The notes under the pieces are model-generated. The model searched no databases. It was given only the letters and a program-made list of their open reading frames with translations, and was not told where the DNA came from. Of a DNA stretch of 64,000 bases, positions 1-9,792 are shown piece after piece (position 1 is the stretch's first letter; each line of letters starts with the position of its first letter). Origin of the DNA: Dyadobacter pollutisoli (GTDB lineage: Bacteria > Bacteroidota > Bacteroidia > Cytophagales > Spirosomataceae); assembly GCF_026625565.1 (NCBI RefSeq), contig NZ_CP112998.1:7228501-7292500 (forward strand), written 5' to 3'. The translations under genes were made by a program, and so were the position numbers.

Positions 1-117
1 AACACCGTCACCAACCTGAAGGACTGTTCCTACTTCTTCGAGCTCTGCTTCTGATCTAGCTCCTGCAAGTTGTTCGCGCAGGATGGCCGAAACTTCATCC
101 GGTCTAACAGATACCAT
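1..117 (-). CDS. atpA: ATP synthase F1 subunit alpha, N-terminal part (partial)
   Basis: The first 39 codons of a minus-strand gene that runs off the left edge. The peptide begins MVSVRPDEVSAILREQL and continues through an acidic helix into VGTVLQVGDGV. This is the N-terminal crown region of the F1 alpha subunit, the non-catalytic nucleotide-binding partner of beta in the membrane-bound H+/Na+ ATP synthase. In this family the N-terminal helix binds the delta subunit and the following strand enters the beta-barrel domain. The Walker A region lies outside the window. A TAnnTTTG promoter box lies about 50 bases upstream, so atpA may begin a transcript here. Confidence 0.9.
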   Translation of the reverse strand, partial: MVSVRPDEVSAILREQLAGARSEAELEEVGTVLQVGDGV

Positions 118-405
118 AGTATATTTGACTTATTTAGAGTATAGTAGTAAGTTTTTGAAAACTGCCGCAAAGGTAGAGTTTTATTTTGGTTAAAAAAGAA
201 TGTTTCGATTAAAACCTGTCATATAAAATTAGATTTTTCCAAGTTAATGATCTGCATGGATTGCTCAATCGTGAAATTACCGCTTATCATCCGGAAATAA
301 CATTTCTAAAACTTTTTTAGGTACTATTTGTGTTTTTGTTGTAATTGAGTTCGTTAATATCACTTACGTATTCAAAATTAAACTTATCGACCATCCATCA
401 GTATA
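118..405. other. AT-rich divergent intergenic region
   Basis: A non-coding stretch of 288 bases between the divergent atpA and FKBP genes. It is clearly richer in A+T than its neighbours and holds the atpA promoter box at 168-175. I see no open frame, no strong hairpin and no clear operator in the half next to the FKBP gene. Confidence 0.6.
168..175 (-). promoter_or_regulatory. -7 promoter box for atpA
   Basis: The minus strand reads TACCTTTG, which fits the Bacteroidota -7 consensus TAnnTTTG. It lies 51 bases before the atpA start codon. A good -33 TTTG is not obvious at the usual 19-21 base spacing, so the call rests on the -7 box alone. Confidence 0.45.
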
Positions 406-1164
406 ATGTACAGATTAGAAAAAACCATTGTAGCAGTCTTAGTATTAGGAGTTTTGGTAACAGCACAAAGCACAGCACAGACTATTAAAAAAACAGCAAA
501 ACCTACGGCAACCGTAAAGAAAACAACCGCCGCACCAGTAAAAGCAGCACCGACTGCAACTGTACTCAAAAATCAGATGGATTCTTTGTCTGCGGCGATT
601 GGAGTTAGTTTTTCAAATTCGTTATCTTCACAAGGAATAAGCAATATCAATACTGAAATCCTTACAAAAACTATTAATGCCTCATTGAAAGGGGATAAGA
701 CTACGTTTTCAGCGGAAGAAGCCAACAAATTTATCGGTGATTATTTTCAAAAAGCAATGGAAGAAAAGGGTGCAGTTGTACGTGTAGAAGGGGAAAAGTT
801 TTTGGAAGAAAACAAGAAAAGGACCGGGGTTACTACCACAGCGAGCGGTTTACAGTACGAAGTGATCAAAGCCAGCGACGGCCCCAAGCCTGCCGCTACC
901 GATAAAGTGAAGACGCATTACCACGGTACGCTGACCAATGGAACGGTTTTTGACAGTTCTGTGGACAGAGGAGAGCCGGTTGAATTTCCGGTAAATGGTG
1001 TAATTAAAGGATGGACAGAGGCGCTGCAGCTGATGCCGGTAGGATCTAAATGGAAATTGTTCATTCCCTATTCACTGGCCTACGGAGAACGTGCGGCGGG
1101 CCCTCAGATTCCAGCTTACTCGGCTTTGGTATTTGAGGTTGAATTATTAGAAATTGTTAAATAG
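406..1164 (+). CDS. FKBP-type peptidyl-prolyl cis-trans isomerase, exported
   Basis: A 252-residue isomerase of the Mip/FkpA type, expected to help fold proteins in the periplasm. Residues 1-25 form a signal peptide ending near AQ-STAQ. They are followed by a low-complexity K/T/A/P linker to about residue 53. An FKBP N-terminal dimerisation domain (about 55-135, with SLSAAIGVSFSNSL) comes next, then the FKBP catalytic fold (about 155-250, with YHGTLTNGTVFDSS, GWTEALQLMP and IPYSLAYGER). The downstream protease gene starts 12 bases after the stop, so the two probably form an envelope protein-quality operon. Length and domain order are normal for the family. Confidence 0.9.
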   Translation: MYRLEKTIVAVLVLGVLVTAQSTAQTIKKTAKPTATVKKTTAAPVKAAPTATVLKNQMDSLSAAIGVSFSNSLSSQGISNINTEILTKTINASLKGDKTTFSAEEANKFIGDYFQKAMEEKGAVVRVEGEKFLEENKKRTGVTTTASGLQYEVIKASDGPKPAATDKVKTHYHGTLTNGTVFDSSVDRGEPVEFPVNGVIKGWTEALQLMPVGSKWKLFIPYSLAYGERAAGPQIPAYSALVFEVELLEIVK

Positions 1165-1176
1165 TAAAATTCAACA

Positions 1177-3300
1177 ATGAAAAAGTACTTAATCACTCTT
1201 ATTCCGGTTGTGTTGCTCGGTTGGCAGCGGGGCCCTGTGCAGGATAAGGCCACGGCTGTGCCTTCCGTTGAAACTTCGATGGAGGATGATATCAAGCCGG
1301 TACCGGCTCAGTACAAAGCTGAGGAGCTGTCCACGCGTATTTTATCGAGCTATCATTACAGGAAAACAAAGCTGAACGACTCTCTGTCAGAAGCAATCTT
1401 TGATAAATACATTGATGCCATCGACCACGGTAAGCTTTATTACCTGGCTGAGGATATCAAGGAATTTGAGAAAAATAAGGACTCTTTCGATGACTATTTG
1501 CAAAAGAGAGAACTGGACGTTCCTTTCCAGATCTATAATGTTTTCAGAAAACGCTACAAAGAAAGAAGTGATTTTATCCAGACATTATTAAAGGAGCCAA
1601 AGCCGTTTGACTTCTCAGCTGATGAATCCATGAACACGGACCGTGAAAAAGCGACGTGGGCGAGTAACACACAGGAATTGAATGATACCTGGCGTAAATA
1701 TTTGAAAAGCGAAGCGCTGGATCTCAAATTGTCCGGAAAAGCGGATACTTCCGTTGTTACCACATTGCGTGATCGTTACAAAAACCGTGACCGCGCTTTG
1801 GGACGCATTCGCACCGAGCAGGTGTTCCAGATGTTTATGAATGCGTACGCAGAATCTTTGGACCCGCATACAAGCTACATGGCGCCTACTTCGGCTGACC
1901 GTTTCAAACAGGAAATGAGCCAGTCACTGGAAGGTATCGGGGCGCTTTTACGCGAGGAAGACAACTACATTAAGATCGTGGAAGTCATTCCAGGCGGTCC
2001 TGCTTTCAAAGGCAAGCAATTGAAAAAAGAAGATAAGATCATTGCAGTTGCACAAGGTGACGAAGGTAAAATGGTTGATATCGTAGGCTGGTTTGTAGAC
2101 GATGCCGTGAAACTGATCAAAGGGCCTAAGTCAACTGTGGTACGTTTGCAGGTTATTTCCGCTGATGCACTTCCCGGAACGCCTCCAAAAGAGTACAGAC
2201 TGGTTCGTGAGAAAATCAAACTAGAAGAGCAACGTGCTAAAAGCGAGATCGTGTCGATCAACAATGCTAATAAAGAATTCAAGATCGGTGTGATCGATAT
2301 TCCATTGTTCTATCGTGATTTTGAAGGGGCACAACATAAAGAAAAAGAGTTTTCAAGTACTACTCGCGATGTTCAGAAACTGATCACGGATTTGCAGGCT
2401 TCGAATGTGGACGGTATCGTGATCGACCTTCGTAATAATGGAGGAGGTTCACTGACAGAGGCTGTTTCGCTTACTGGCTTATTTATCAACAGAGGCCCTG
2501 TGGTTCAGGTCAAGGAAGGTCAGGGAGAGATTGAGGTTCAGTCGGACAATGATCCTACCATCGCATACGATGGCCCAATGGCGGTAATGGTGAACCGTTT
2601 CAGCGCTTCGGCATCGGAAATTTTCGCTGCTGCGATACAGGATTACAAACGTGGAATTATCGTAGGCGAGCAAACTTACGGTAAAGGTACGGTTCAAACA
2701 TTGATCGATCTCAACCAGTGGGTTCCAAAAGAAACGGATCAACTGGGACAGGTGAAACTGACCGTTGCAAAGTTTTACCGGATCAATGGTAGCAGTACTC
2801 AGCTGAAAGGAGTTATGCCTGACCTGGAACTGCCAACTGCATTTAAAGTAAATGAATATGGCGAAGGTTCGCAGCCTAGCGCTCTGCCATGGGACCAGAT
2901 CGCTTCTTCGCGCTACGACATGACCAACAATGTGAATGCGAAAGTGATAGATCAGCTGAAAAGTAAATACAATCAACGTTTGAAATCGGATGAGGAATTG
3001 AAAACGCTGGTAAAAACGCTGGACGAGTTCAAGGAGGCGCGTGAGAACAAAATTGTTTCTCTGCAAGAGTCAAAACGTAAGGTTGAACGTGATGTGGCTG
3101 AGAAGAAAAGAGCTGCAATGAAGCAACTTGGTGAAGACAGCGATGTCGATGAAGAAGACGAAGCGGATTCAAAAGTGGCGGAAGCTCCAAAGGATGTCAA
3201 AAAGAAGAAGGACATTTACCTGACGGAAACCGGTCGTATGCTGGCTGACCTGATCGTAATTTCCAAAGAGCCAAGTTTGGCTGGTACCAAGAAGAAATAA
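1177..3300 (+). CDS. prc: Tail-specific carboxy-terminal processing protease (Prc/Tsp, S41)
   Basis: A 707-residue S41 protease that degrades or trims envelope proteins from their C-termini. Domain order is an N-terminal helical region, a PDZ domain (about 249-335, LEGIGALLREED...), the S41 catalytic core (about 365-560) and a long charged C-terminal DUF3340-like region. The catalytic residues match E. coli Prc in spacing: Ser478 (in FSASASE), Asp489 and Lys503 (in TYGKGTVQ). The N-terminus is hydrophobic (MKKYLITLIPVVLLGWQRG) but has Trp where a lipobox would place Cys, so the mode of membrane attachment is unclear. The gene follows the FKBP gene by 12 bases and ends at a strong terminator. 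Confidence 0.93.
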   Translation: MKKYLITLIPVVLLGWQRGPVQDKATAVPSVETSMEDDIKPVPAQYKAEELSTRILSSYHYRKTKLNDSLSEAIFDKYIDAIDHGKLYYLAEDIKEFEKNKDSFDDYLQKRELDVPFQIYNVFRKRYKERSDFIQTLLKEPKPFDFSADESMNTDREKATWASNTQELNDTWRKYLKSEALDLKLSGKADTSVVTTLRDRYKNRDRALGRIRTEQVFQMFMNAYAESLDPHTSYMAPTSADRFKQEMSQSLEGIGALLREEDNYIKIVEVIPGGPAFKGKQLKKEDKIIAVAQGDEGKMVDIVGWFVDDAVKLIKGPKSTVVRLQVISADALPGTPPKEYRLVREKIKLEEQRAKSEIVSINNANKEFKIGVIDIPLFYRDFEGAQHKEKEFSSTTRDVQKLITDLQASNVDGIVIDLRNNGGGSLTEAVSLTGLFINRGPVVQVKEGQGEIEVQSDNDPTIAYDGPMAVMVNRFSASASEIFAAAIQDYKRGIIVGEQTYGKGTVQTLIDLNQWVPKETDQLGQVKLTVAKFYRINGSSTQLKGVMPDLELPTAFKVNEYGEGSQPSALPWDQIASSRYDMTNNVNAKVIDQLKSKYNQRLKSDEELKTLVKTLDEFKEARENKIVSLQESKRKVERDVAEKKRAAMKQLGEDSDVDEEDEADSKVAEAPKDVKKKKDIYLTETGRMLADLIVISKEPSLAGTKKK

Positions 3301-3320
3301 GAGATTCGATTGATAAAATG

Positions 3321-3352
3321 AAAGCACGGATTTAGCGATCCGTGCTTTTTTT
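3321..3352. terminator. Bidirectional terminator between prc and the efflux operon
   Basis: A perfect 11-bp stem (AAAGCACGGAT pairing with ATCCGTGCTTT) with a 6-base loop and a T run on the plus side. The stem starts with A residues, so it also gives a short T run on the minus strand. It lies between the convergent stops of prc (3300) and the outer-membrane efflux gene (3365). Confidence 0.85.
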
Positions 3353-3364
3353 ATTGCTTCAATG

Positions 3365-4807
3365 TTATTCCCAGCCACCACCGAGTGCCCGGTATAATTC
3401 GATTAGTGCCAGAAACTGTTCTTTTTGTACATTGGTAAGATTCAATTCTTCTTGTAAAACACTCCGCTGTGCGGTAATTACTTCCAGATATGAGGCATAA
3501 CCGGTCAGGAAAAGGTCTTTGGAAGTGGTCACCGCCTGTTGCAGCACTTCTACTTCCTGCTTTTTCAAGTCACCAATTCTTTTGGTGTTTTCCAGTTTTT
3601 TAAGGCTTGTACTGACTTCCTGAAAACCTGTAATGACAGTTTTATTATAGGTGTACAAAGCTTCCAGGCTCGCAGCTTCGGACCTTTTTTGCCCAGCTTT
3701 TAACGCTTTACGGTTCAATAGTGGACCTGTGAGGCCGCCTAATGCACTGTAAGCGATGGAACCAGGCGAAAACAAGAGACTGCTTTTGAATGAATTAAAT
3801 CCTAAAAAAGCGGTAATGTTCAGAGAGGGTAAAAATGCCAGCCGAGCCGCCTGCTGATCGGAATAATAAGCAAGCAGCTCCAATTGAGATTGCTGCACGT
3901 CGGGGCGTCTTTTTAGCATATTAGCAGGAATTCCCGCCTGAACCCCTGATGGCAGGGTTTGTTCCGATGTTGTTCCGCGCATTATGGGTTGCGGAAAACG
4001 ACCCAGTAGTGTATTCAGATTATTCTCCGTCGCGATCACTTGTTGCTGAACATCAAATTCAAGGCTTTGGGTATTCAAAAGTTGGGCGGTAAGTTGCTGT
4101 ACACCAAGCTCATTTGCCCTTCCACCTTCTTTTTGAATTTTAATGGTTTCAACCGCCGATTGCTGCAATGCAATGTTCTTACGGATAATATCCAGTTCCG
4201 TGTCCAGCGCCATTAATTGATAGTACGAGGTGGCTATTTGTGCGATGAGGCCGGTCACGATGGCATGTCGCGCTTTCTCTGATGCCAAAAGACGGTTGTA
4301 TGCCGCTTTTTTCTGTGTTTTTAATTTCCCCCAAATATCAATTTCCCAAGAGCTTCGTAGTCCTGCAAAATAGTCTGGCATAAAAGGAGCGGGCAGTTTA
4401 CGGTCATTGTCGATGTTCTCGGAAAAGTTTGTGTCGTAGTTACCGACACCGTCCATGGTGTAGTCCCCGAACTTCCTGCCTCCACCCGAAATATCGCCCG
4501 ATACCGATGGCAGCAAGGCGCCCTGGGCGATCAGTATGTTGGAACGGGCCATTTCAATCCGCTGAACTGCTACTTTCAGGTCAAGGTTATTTTGAAGCGC
4601 GGTATCGATAAGGGCAGTCAAATGATTGTCTCTGAAAAAAGTTCTCCACCGGATTGCTCCGATACCTGTGGTATCTGTCTGAGCCAGAAACGTTTTCGGC
4701 GTATCTATTCGTTTGGGCTGCTCTACCGGTTGCGTGAGCTTACAGCCGGAAGCGAGCAGGATTATTCCGGGAACGAGGAGGTAGTTAAGCTTTTTATATG
4801 TTTTCAT
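3365..4807 (-). CDS. RND efflux outer-membrane lipoprotein (NodT/OprM family)
   Basis: A 480-residue TolC-like channel, the outer-membrane part of a tripartite efflux pump. The signal peptide ends in a lipobox with Cys22 (LLASGC). Two repeated outer-membrane-efflux-protein domains follow (about 60-255 and 275-470), rich in long alpha-helical segments such as the one around ATSYYQLMALDTELDI. FLPSLNITAF and the terminal ALIELYRALGGGW are typical of the family. It is the last gene of the MFP-RND-OMF operon, 43 bases after the RND pump. It ends at the shared terminator. Confidence 0.93.
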   Translation of the reverse strand: MKTYKKLNYLLVPGIILLASGCKLTQPVEQPKRIDTPKTFLAQTDTTGIGAIRWRTFFRDNHLTALIDTALQNNLDLKVAVQRIEMARSNILIAQGALLPSVSGDISGGGRKFGDYTMDGVGNYDTNFSENIDNDRKLPAPFMPDYFAGLRSSWEIDIWGKLKTQKKAAYNRLLASEKARHAIVTGLIAQIATSYYQLMALDTELDIIRKNIALQQSAVETIKIQKEGGRANELGVQQLTAQLLNTQSLEFDVQQQVIATENNLNTLLGRFPQPIMRGTTSEQTLPSGVQAGIPANMLKRRPDVQQSQLELLAYYSDQQAARLAFLPSLNITAFLGFNSFKSSLLFSPGSIAYSALGGLTGPLLNRKALKAGQKRSEAASLEALYTYNKTVITGFQEVSTSLKKLENTKRIGDLKKQEVEVLQQAVTTSKDLFLTGYASYLEVITAQRSVLQEELNLTNVQKEQFLALIELYRALGGGWE

Positions 4808-4850
4808 TCAATGATAGTCTTGGTGAGAATTTGTCTCAGATGGCGAGGGT

Positions 4851-7800
4851 TTAGTCAAGGACCGCTTCTTCTTGTTCTGCTACGATTGTTTTCGGTTTCT
4901 TCGGATTGGTTGCGCTGGCAAAAAGGACGTAGAGCCCCGGAATGATAATAACCCCGAAAAGCGTTCCGATCAGCATACCACCAGCTGCGGCCGTACCGAT
5001 GGATCGGTTACCAATGGCGCCCGCGCCGGAGGCCATTACCAGGGGAATAAGCCCCGCTATAAAAGCGAAAGAAGTCATCAGGATCGGGCGAAGCCTTTCG
5101 GTGGCCCCTTCCAGCGCGGCTTCTATGACCGAACGTCCCTCTTTTTGCCGGATAATGGCGTATTCGACGATCAGGATAGCGTTTTTACCTAACAGACCAA
5201 TGAGCATGACCAGCGAAACCTGGGCATAAATGTTGTTTTCCAGACCCATTAATTTCAATGCAAGGAAGGCTCCGAAAATCCCGGTGGGCAACGATAGGAT
5301 AACGGGTAGTGGCAGTACAAGACTTTCATATTGCGCCGCCAGAAGCAGGTAAACGAAGAGTAAACAAATACCGAAAATGTAAATGGCCTGGTCGCCGGAG
5401 AGGATTTCTTCCCGTGTCATTCCTGACCATTCATAGGTAAAACCTTTTGGGAGACTTTTCGCGGCAATTCTTTCAACGGCCTTGATCGCATCACCTGAGC
5501 TGTACCCTGGCGCGGCGTCACCATTGATCATCGCGGACGTGTACATATTATAGCGTGTGAGCAGCTCAGGCCCGTAAACCCTTTCCAGTCTGATGAATGT
5601 TGAAAAAGGCACCATTTCGTCGCGAGTGTTTTTGACATAGAGTTTCAGGATATCCTCGGGGCTTCTTCTGAAACTTGGGTCAGCCTGGACCATTACTTTA
5701 TACATTTGTCCGAAACGGATAAAATTAGAGGCGTATAAGCTTCCTATCAACGTCTGCAGCGTACTCATGGCAGCGTCTACTGATACTCCCTTTTTGGAGG
5801 CCATATCTGCATCCACATGGATCATATACTGGGGGAAACTCGCATCAAAGCTGCTGAATGCGCTTGCGATTTCGGGCGAATCCATCAGGTCCTTGACGAA
5901 TTTGTTGGTAATGTCAGCCGTTTTTTGAAGGTCATCACTTCCGGACCGGTCTTGTACCCGCAGCTCAAAACCACTTGAATTACCAAAACCAGGGACGGTA
6001 GGAGGAGGGAAGAACTGGATATCGGCATCGGTAATGTGCCTGGTCCTTTCCTCCATTTCGGCAATAATGTCCTGTACCGATGCTTTTCTTTGGTCCCATG
6101 GTTTCAGGTTGATCATCGCCATACCGTATGATGAGCCGGCGGACTCGGTGATGAGGCTGTAACCCGAGAGGCTGGAAACCGATTCGACGGGTTCAAGCGA
6201 CTGTGCTACTTTTTGAATTTCGTCCAGTACTGCCTCCGTTCTTTCCACAGTAGCAGCTACTGGTGTTGTCACATTCACATTGATAACGCCCTGATCTTCT
6301 GTTGGAATAAAGCCCGTGGGGAGGATTGTATTAATGCCATAAGTACCCACACAAAAGGCGATCAGAAGGCCAACTGTTACAACTCTCCGATTGATAATGA
6401 GCGAAAGCAGCTTCCTGTATTTGCTGGAAATACCGTCGTATCCATTGTTGAAACCTTTGAAAAACCGATCCAAAAGTGTGTTCTTGGAGGCCTCGCCATG
6501 GGTGTTTTTTAACATCAATGCACAAAGGGCAGGCGTCAATGTCAATGCATTAATACCCGATATGACAATGGAAATGGCGAGTGTAATGGAAAACTGCCGA
6601 TAGAAGATCCCAACCGGACCAGACATGAATGCCACGGGAACAAAAACCGCTGACATAACCAATGTAATGGCAATGATCGCACCGCTCATTTCTTTCATCG
6701 ATTCCAATGTTGCCTCCCGCGCTCCGATATGCTTTTCGGCCATCTTGGCGTGCACGGCCTCGACGACGACAATAGCATTATCGACGACGATCCCGATAGC
6801 CAGTACCAATGCGAACAAAGTCAGCAGGTTGATGGAAAAACCAAACATCTGCATAAAAGCGAATGTGCCGACCAGTGCGACCGGCACAGCCAGTGCCGGG
6901 ATAACTGTGGACCGGAAATCTTGCAAAAACAGGTATACAATGATGATTACCAGAATAAATGCTTCGATCAGTGTGCGTACTACTTCATGTATGGACGCGT
7001 CCAGGAACCGCGAAACGTCGTAGGAAACAAAGTAATCCATGCCCGGCGGGAATGTCGTTTTCTTCAATTCCGCGACTTTGGTTTTGATATTTTTGATGAC
7101 TTCCTGTGCATTAGATCCCGGCCGCTGCTTGATCATAATGGACGCAGACGGCTTACCATTGGATTTGGAAGCCATATCGTATTCGAGGGTACCAAATTCT
7201 ACATCTGCTACATCCTTCAATTTCAGCATGGACCCGTCGGGGTTCGAGCGTAGTACAATGTTCTCGTATTGAGCCGGTTCGAATAATTTTCCGGTATATT
7301 TCAATACATATTGCAGCACCTGTACCTCCCGACCTGAGCTAACACCGGTTTTCCCAGGGGCAGCTACGACATTCTGGTCACGAATGGCTTTTACTACCTC
7401 GTCTGCCGAGACATTATAGCTCATCATGCGGTCGGGTTTCAGCCAGATCCTCATGGAGTAATCTTTGCTTCCCATGATTTGGGCACGACCTACTCCGTCG
7501 ATTCTTTTCAGTTCTTTGAGGATATTAATGTCTGCGAAGTTGTAAACAAAATCCTCTGCCGCCGACGAATCGGTGCTCATAATGTCGAGGTACATGAGCA
7601 TACTGTTCACCTCTTTTTCGGTGGTAACTCCCGCTTTGATTACTTCTTCCGGAAGCTCATCAATCACAGTCTGGACGCGGTTTTGGACGTTTACCGCCGC
7701 CAGATCGGGATCTACACCGACATTGAATGAAATGGTAATGGTCGTAACCCCGTCGTTACCCGAAACGCTGGTCATGTAAGTCATGCCCGGCACACCATTG

Positions 7801-8006
7801 ATTGCTTTTTCGAGCGGTACTGCCACGGCGTCAACGCAAACCTCTGAGTTGGCACCGGTATAAGTTGCGGTAACTACAACGGAGGGAGGGACAATGTCCG
7901 GGAACTGGGAAACCGGTAAGTCTTTGAATGCCAAAAGTCCCAGCAGGGTAATGAAAACCGATATGACCAATGAAAGCACTGGCCGTTCTATGAAAATCTT
8001 AAACAT
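4851..8006 (-). CDS. RND multidrug efflux permease (AcrB/HAE1 family)
   Basis: A 1051-residue inner-membrane proton antiporter of the hydrophobe/amphiphile efflux-1 type, of the standard length. It has an N-terminal TM helix (MFKIFIERPVLSLVISVFI), two large periplasmic porter loops and two sets of TM helices. The TM4 proton-relay aspartates are present in GIVVDNAIVVVEAV. The late repeat VMLIGLLGKNAILIVEYA is typical of HAE1 and not of the heavy-metal HME pumps. The substrate cannot be read from the sequence. The gene lies 34 bases after the membrane fusion gene and 43 bases before the channel gene. Confidence 0.95.
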   Translation of the reverse strand: MFKIFIERPVLSLVISVFITLLGLLAFKDLPVSQFPDIVPPSVVVTATYTGANSEVCVDAVAVPLEKAINGVPGMTYMTSVSGNDGVTTITISFNVGVDPDLAAVNVQNRVQTVIDELPEEVIKAGVTTEKEVNSMLMYLDIMSTDSSAAEDFVYNFADINILKELKRIDGVGRAQIMGSKDYSMRIWLKPDRMMSYNVSADEVVKAIRDQNVVAAPGKTGVSSGREVQVLQYVLKYTGKLFEPAQYENIVLRSNPDGSMLKLKDVADVEFGTLEYDMASKSNGKPSASIMIKQRPGSNAQEVIKNIKTKVAELKKTTFPPGMDYFVSYDVSRFLDASIHEVVRTLIEAFILVIIIVYLFLQDFRSTVIPALAVPVALVGTFAFMQMFGFSINLLTLFALVLAIGIVVDNAIVVVEAVHAKMAEKHIGAREATLESMKEMSGAIIAITLVMSAVFVPVAFMSGPVGIFYRQFSITLAISIVISGINALTLTPALCALMLKNTHGEASKNTLLDRFFKGFNNGYDGISSKYRKLLSLIINRRVVTVGLLIAFCVGTYGINTILPTGFIPTEDQGVINVNVTTPVAATVERTEAVLDEIQKVAQSLEPVESVSSLSGYSLITESAGSSYGMAMINLKPWDQRKASVQDIIAEMEERTRHITDADIQFFPPPTVPGFGNSSGFELRVQDRSGSDDLQKTADITNKFVKDLMDSPEIASAFSSFDASFPQYMIHVDADMASKKGVSVDAAMSTLQTLIGSLYASNFIRFGQMYKVMVQADPSFRRSPEDILKLYVKNTRDEMVPFSTFIRLERVYGPELLTRYNMYTSAMINGDAAPGYSSGDAIKAVERIAAKSLPKGFTYEWSGMTREEILSGDQAIYIFGICLLFVYLLLAAQYESLVLPLPVILSLPTGIFGAFLALKLMGLENNIYAQVSLVMLIGLLGKNAILIVEYAIIRQKEGRSVIEAALEGATERLRPILMTSFAFIAGLIPLVMASGAGAIGNRSIGTAAAGGMLIGTLFGVIIIPGLYVLFASATNPKKPKTIVAEQEEAVLD

Positions 8007-8040
8007 AATGTAGTGATCAGGTGAGCGATTTATTAGCCTC

Positions 8041-9195
8041 TTATCGCGCGCTAAGTTCTATTTTGTTAGCGTTGTTGATTTTAAGGCTGTCCATAGAAAT
8101 GGTTTTTGGCGAAATAGTAGCGCCATCTTTCAGCCCCTGAATTCCTTCACATACAATTGTTTCGCCTGATTCCAGCCCGGATTTGACCACATAGTAAGTC
8201 GAGAACCGTGATTTGGGAACAAAGCTCCTGGTTTTGATCTGGTTGTTTTTGTTTACCACATACACAAAGCTTTTGTCCTGAATCTCAAAAGTGGCTTTCT
8301 GTGGAATGAGGATCGCATTATCGACAGTATTGGTAAGTCTGATGGTTCCTGTTGAACCGTGTTTCAGCAGTTTTTCAGGATTGGAAAAACGTGCCCGAAA
8401 GGCAATGGAGCCTGTTCCTTCATCGAAAGCGCCTTCCATCGTTTCAATGGCGCCTTTGTGTTTAAAAAACGTACCGTCGGAAAGTTCCAGCTCAACGATC
8501 GCTTCCTTTTCAGCGGCTTTCCCTCTTGCTCTCACATATTCCAGGTATTCATTTTCTGAGACATTGAAATAAGCAAATACCGTTTTAGTATCCGACAATG
8601 TCGTCAGCAGCGTTCCTTCATTGATCAGACTACCCATTTTAAACGGAATCCTGTCAATGATGCCGTCAAACGGAGCTTTGATCTCAGTATGGGCAAGTTG
8701 AATGGCGGCATTGGATTTCTCGGAACGCGCCTCTTCAATTTTCGCATTCACGGCGGCCAGTTTGGCTTCCGCCAATTCTACTTCCGTTTTCGTAATTACA
8801 TTTTTTTCAACCAGTAACCGAACTCTTTTCAGTTCAAGTTCGGCGCCTTTTGCCTCAGCGATAGCACTTTGCAGGTTGGCCTTTGCCTTTGCAAGCTGTG
8901 CTTCATACTCCTCATTATTGATCCTGAAAAGCGTCTGTCCTTTTTTGACTTCTTTTCCTTCATCCACGTAAACTTCTTCCAGGTAACCTTTTACCCGGGC
9001 GTAGATTTCGACATTCCTAATGGCGTGAATGTCTCCTACATACTCCCGCAGCAGCTCGGTTTTCTGAGGTCTCAGTTCGGTTACCGGAATGGTGAGTATG
9101 CTATCCCTGCTTTCGGAGATACCTTCACTTTTGGAAGCACATCCGTATGTGAAAATGCTGATAATCAATAAGAATGACCACTGAAAATTTTTCAT
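8041..9195 (-). CDS. RND efflux membrane fusion lipoprotein (AcrA family)
   Basis: A 384-residue periplasmic adaptor linking the RND pump to the outer-membrane channel. The signal peptide ends in a lipobox with Cys19 (FTYGC). A lipoyl/barrel-sandwich half (VKGYLEEVYVDEGKEV) comes next, then an alpha-helical coiled-coil hairpin at about 95-170 rich in A, E and K. The second lipoyl half (IKAPFDGIIDRIPFKMG) and the beta-barrel domains complete the protein. It is the first gene of the operon. No dedicated repressor gene lies next to it, which is unusual for this class. Confidence 0.93.
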   Translation of the reverse strand: MKNFQWSFLLIISIFTYGCASKSEGISESRDSILTIPVTELRPQKTELLREYVGDIHAIRNVEIYARVKGYLEEVYVDEGKEVKKGQTLFRINNEEYEAQLAKAKANLQSAIAEAKGAELELKRVRLLVEKNVITKTEVELAEAKLAAVNAKIEEARSEKSNAAIQLAHTEIKAPFDGIIDRIPFKMGSLINEGTLLTTLSDTKTVFAYFNVSENEYLEYVRARGKAAEKEAIVELELSDGTFFKHKGAIETMEGAFDEGTGSIAFRARFSNPEKLLKHGSTGTIRLTNTVDNAILIPQKATFEIQDKSFVYVVNKNNQIKTRSFVPKSRFSTYYVVKSGLESGETIVCEGIQGLKDGATISPKTISMDSLKINNANKIELSAR

Positions 9196-9372
9196 GATGA
9201 GTAGATAAAAAATGGGTGAGAATATTTATTGGGTATAGGAATAGTCTTTAAGCTGCGCGTGGAACGGGCAGTAAAATCGTGCAGCCATGTCGGGCAAAAC
9301 AATGTACAAAGTGCACAGGGTCTTGTCCGTTAGCTACGGAAAATGAGATTTAAAGAACGCTTGCGGCGATTT

Positions 9373-9792
9373 TCAAAAGGGGCAAAGGCGATGAAGAAAG
9401 CTGTAATAATCAGGACGTGTGACAACACCCCTGGTAACAGAAAGCAGTGTTATCGACTCCCGGACCACTTTCGGAATACGCTGAATGACGTAATCAGGCG
9501 AAATCTGGTGGACAAGTGTCAGAAACCGATAAGTAGAATGGCGATGACGCAGGAGGTCGGAAAGGTTTTCCTTCCATTCAAAGTCATCGGCCCTTACTAT
9601 CGTCTCATTTTTGCAGATCGAATCGTCGACCAGTACAAAATGATCAGACGTCTCGGCCATCTCAATGACAAAGGGAGAAAACCTGTTCGTTCCCAGATCA
9701 AGCTTGCACGCAGAAGTTTGCTGCTGTGAGAACAGCAGAAATGCCATGGATTGTGCAAGGCAGCAAAACAATACAAAAGTCCTTTTTGTCAT
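9373..9792 (-). CDS. Hypothetical exported protein
   Basis: A 139-codon minus-strand frame that I do not recognise. It begins MTKRTFVLFCCLAQSMAFLL, a plausible signal peptide with possible cleavage near residue 28, followed by a soluble domain with no known motif. The opposite strand also holds an open frame of 128 codons over the same DNA. I prefer the minus strand because of the signal peptide and because it points the same way as the efflux operon 178 bases downstream. It could be an exported accessory of the pump or not a gene at all. Confidence 0.4.
   Translation of the reverse strand: MTKRTFVLFCCLAQSMAFLLFSQQQTSACKLDLGTNRFSPFVIEMAETSDHFVLVDDSICKNETIVRADDFEWKENLSDLLRHRHSTYRFLTLVHQISPDYVIQRIPKVVRESITLLSVTRGVVTRPDYYSFLHRLCPF

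Noticed and set aside
2479..3066. A 195-codon minus-strand frame opposite prc
   Set aside because: Antisense to the S41 catalytic and C-terminal region of a well-conserved gene, with no recognisable domain.
9343..9729. A 128-codon plus-strand frame over the hypothetical exported gene
   Set aside because: It has no signal peptide or motif, is rich in Arg and Lys in the manner of antisense frames, and the minus-strand frame has a better N-terminus.
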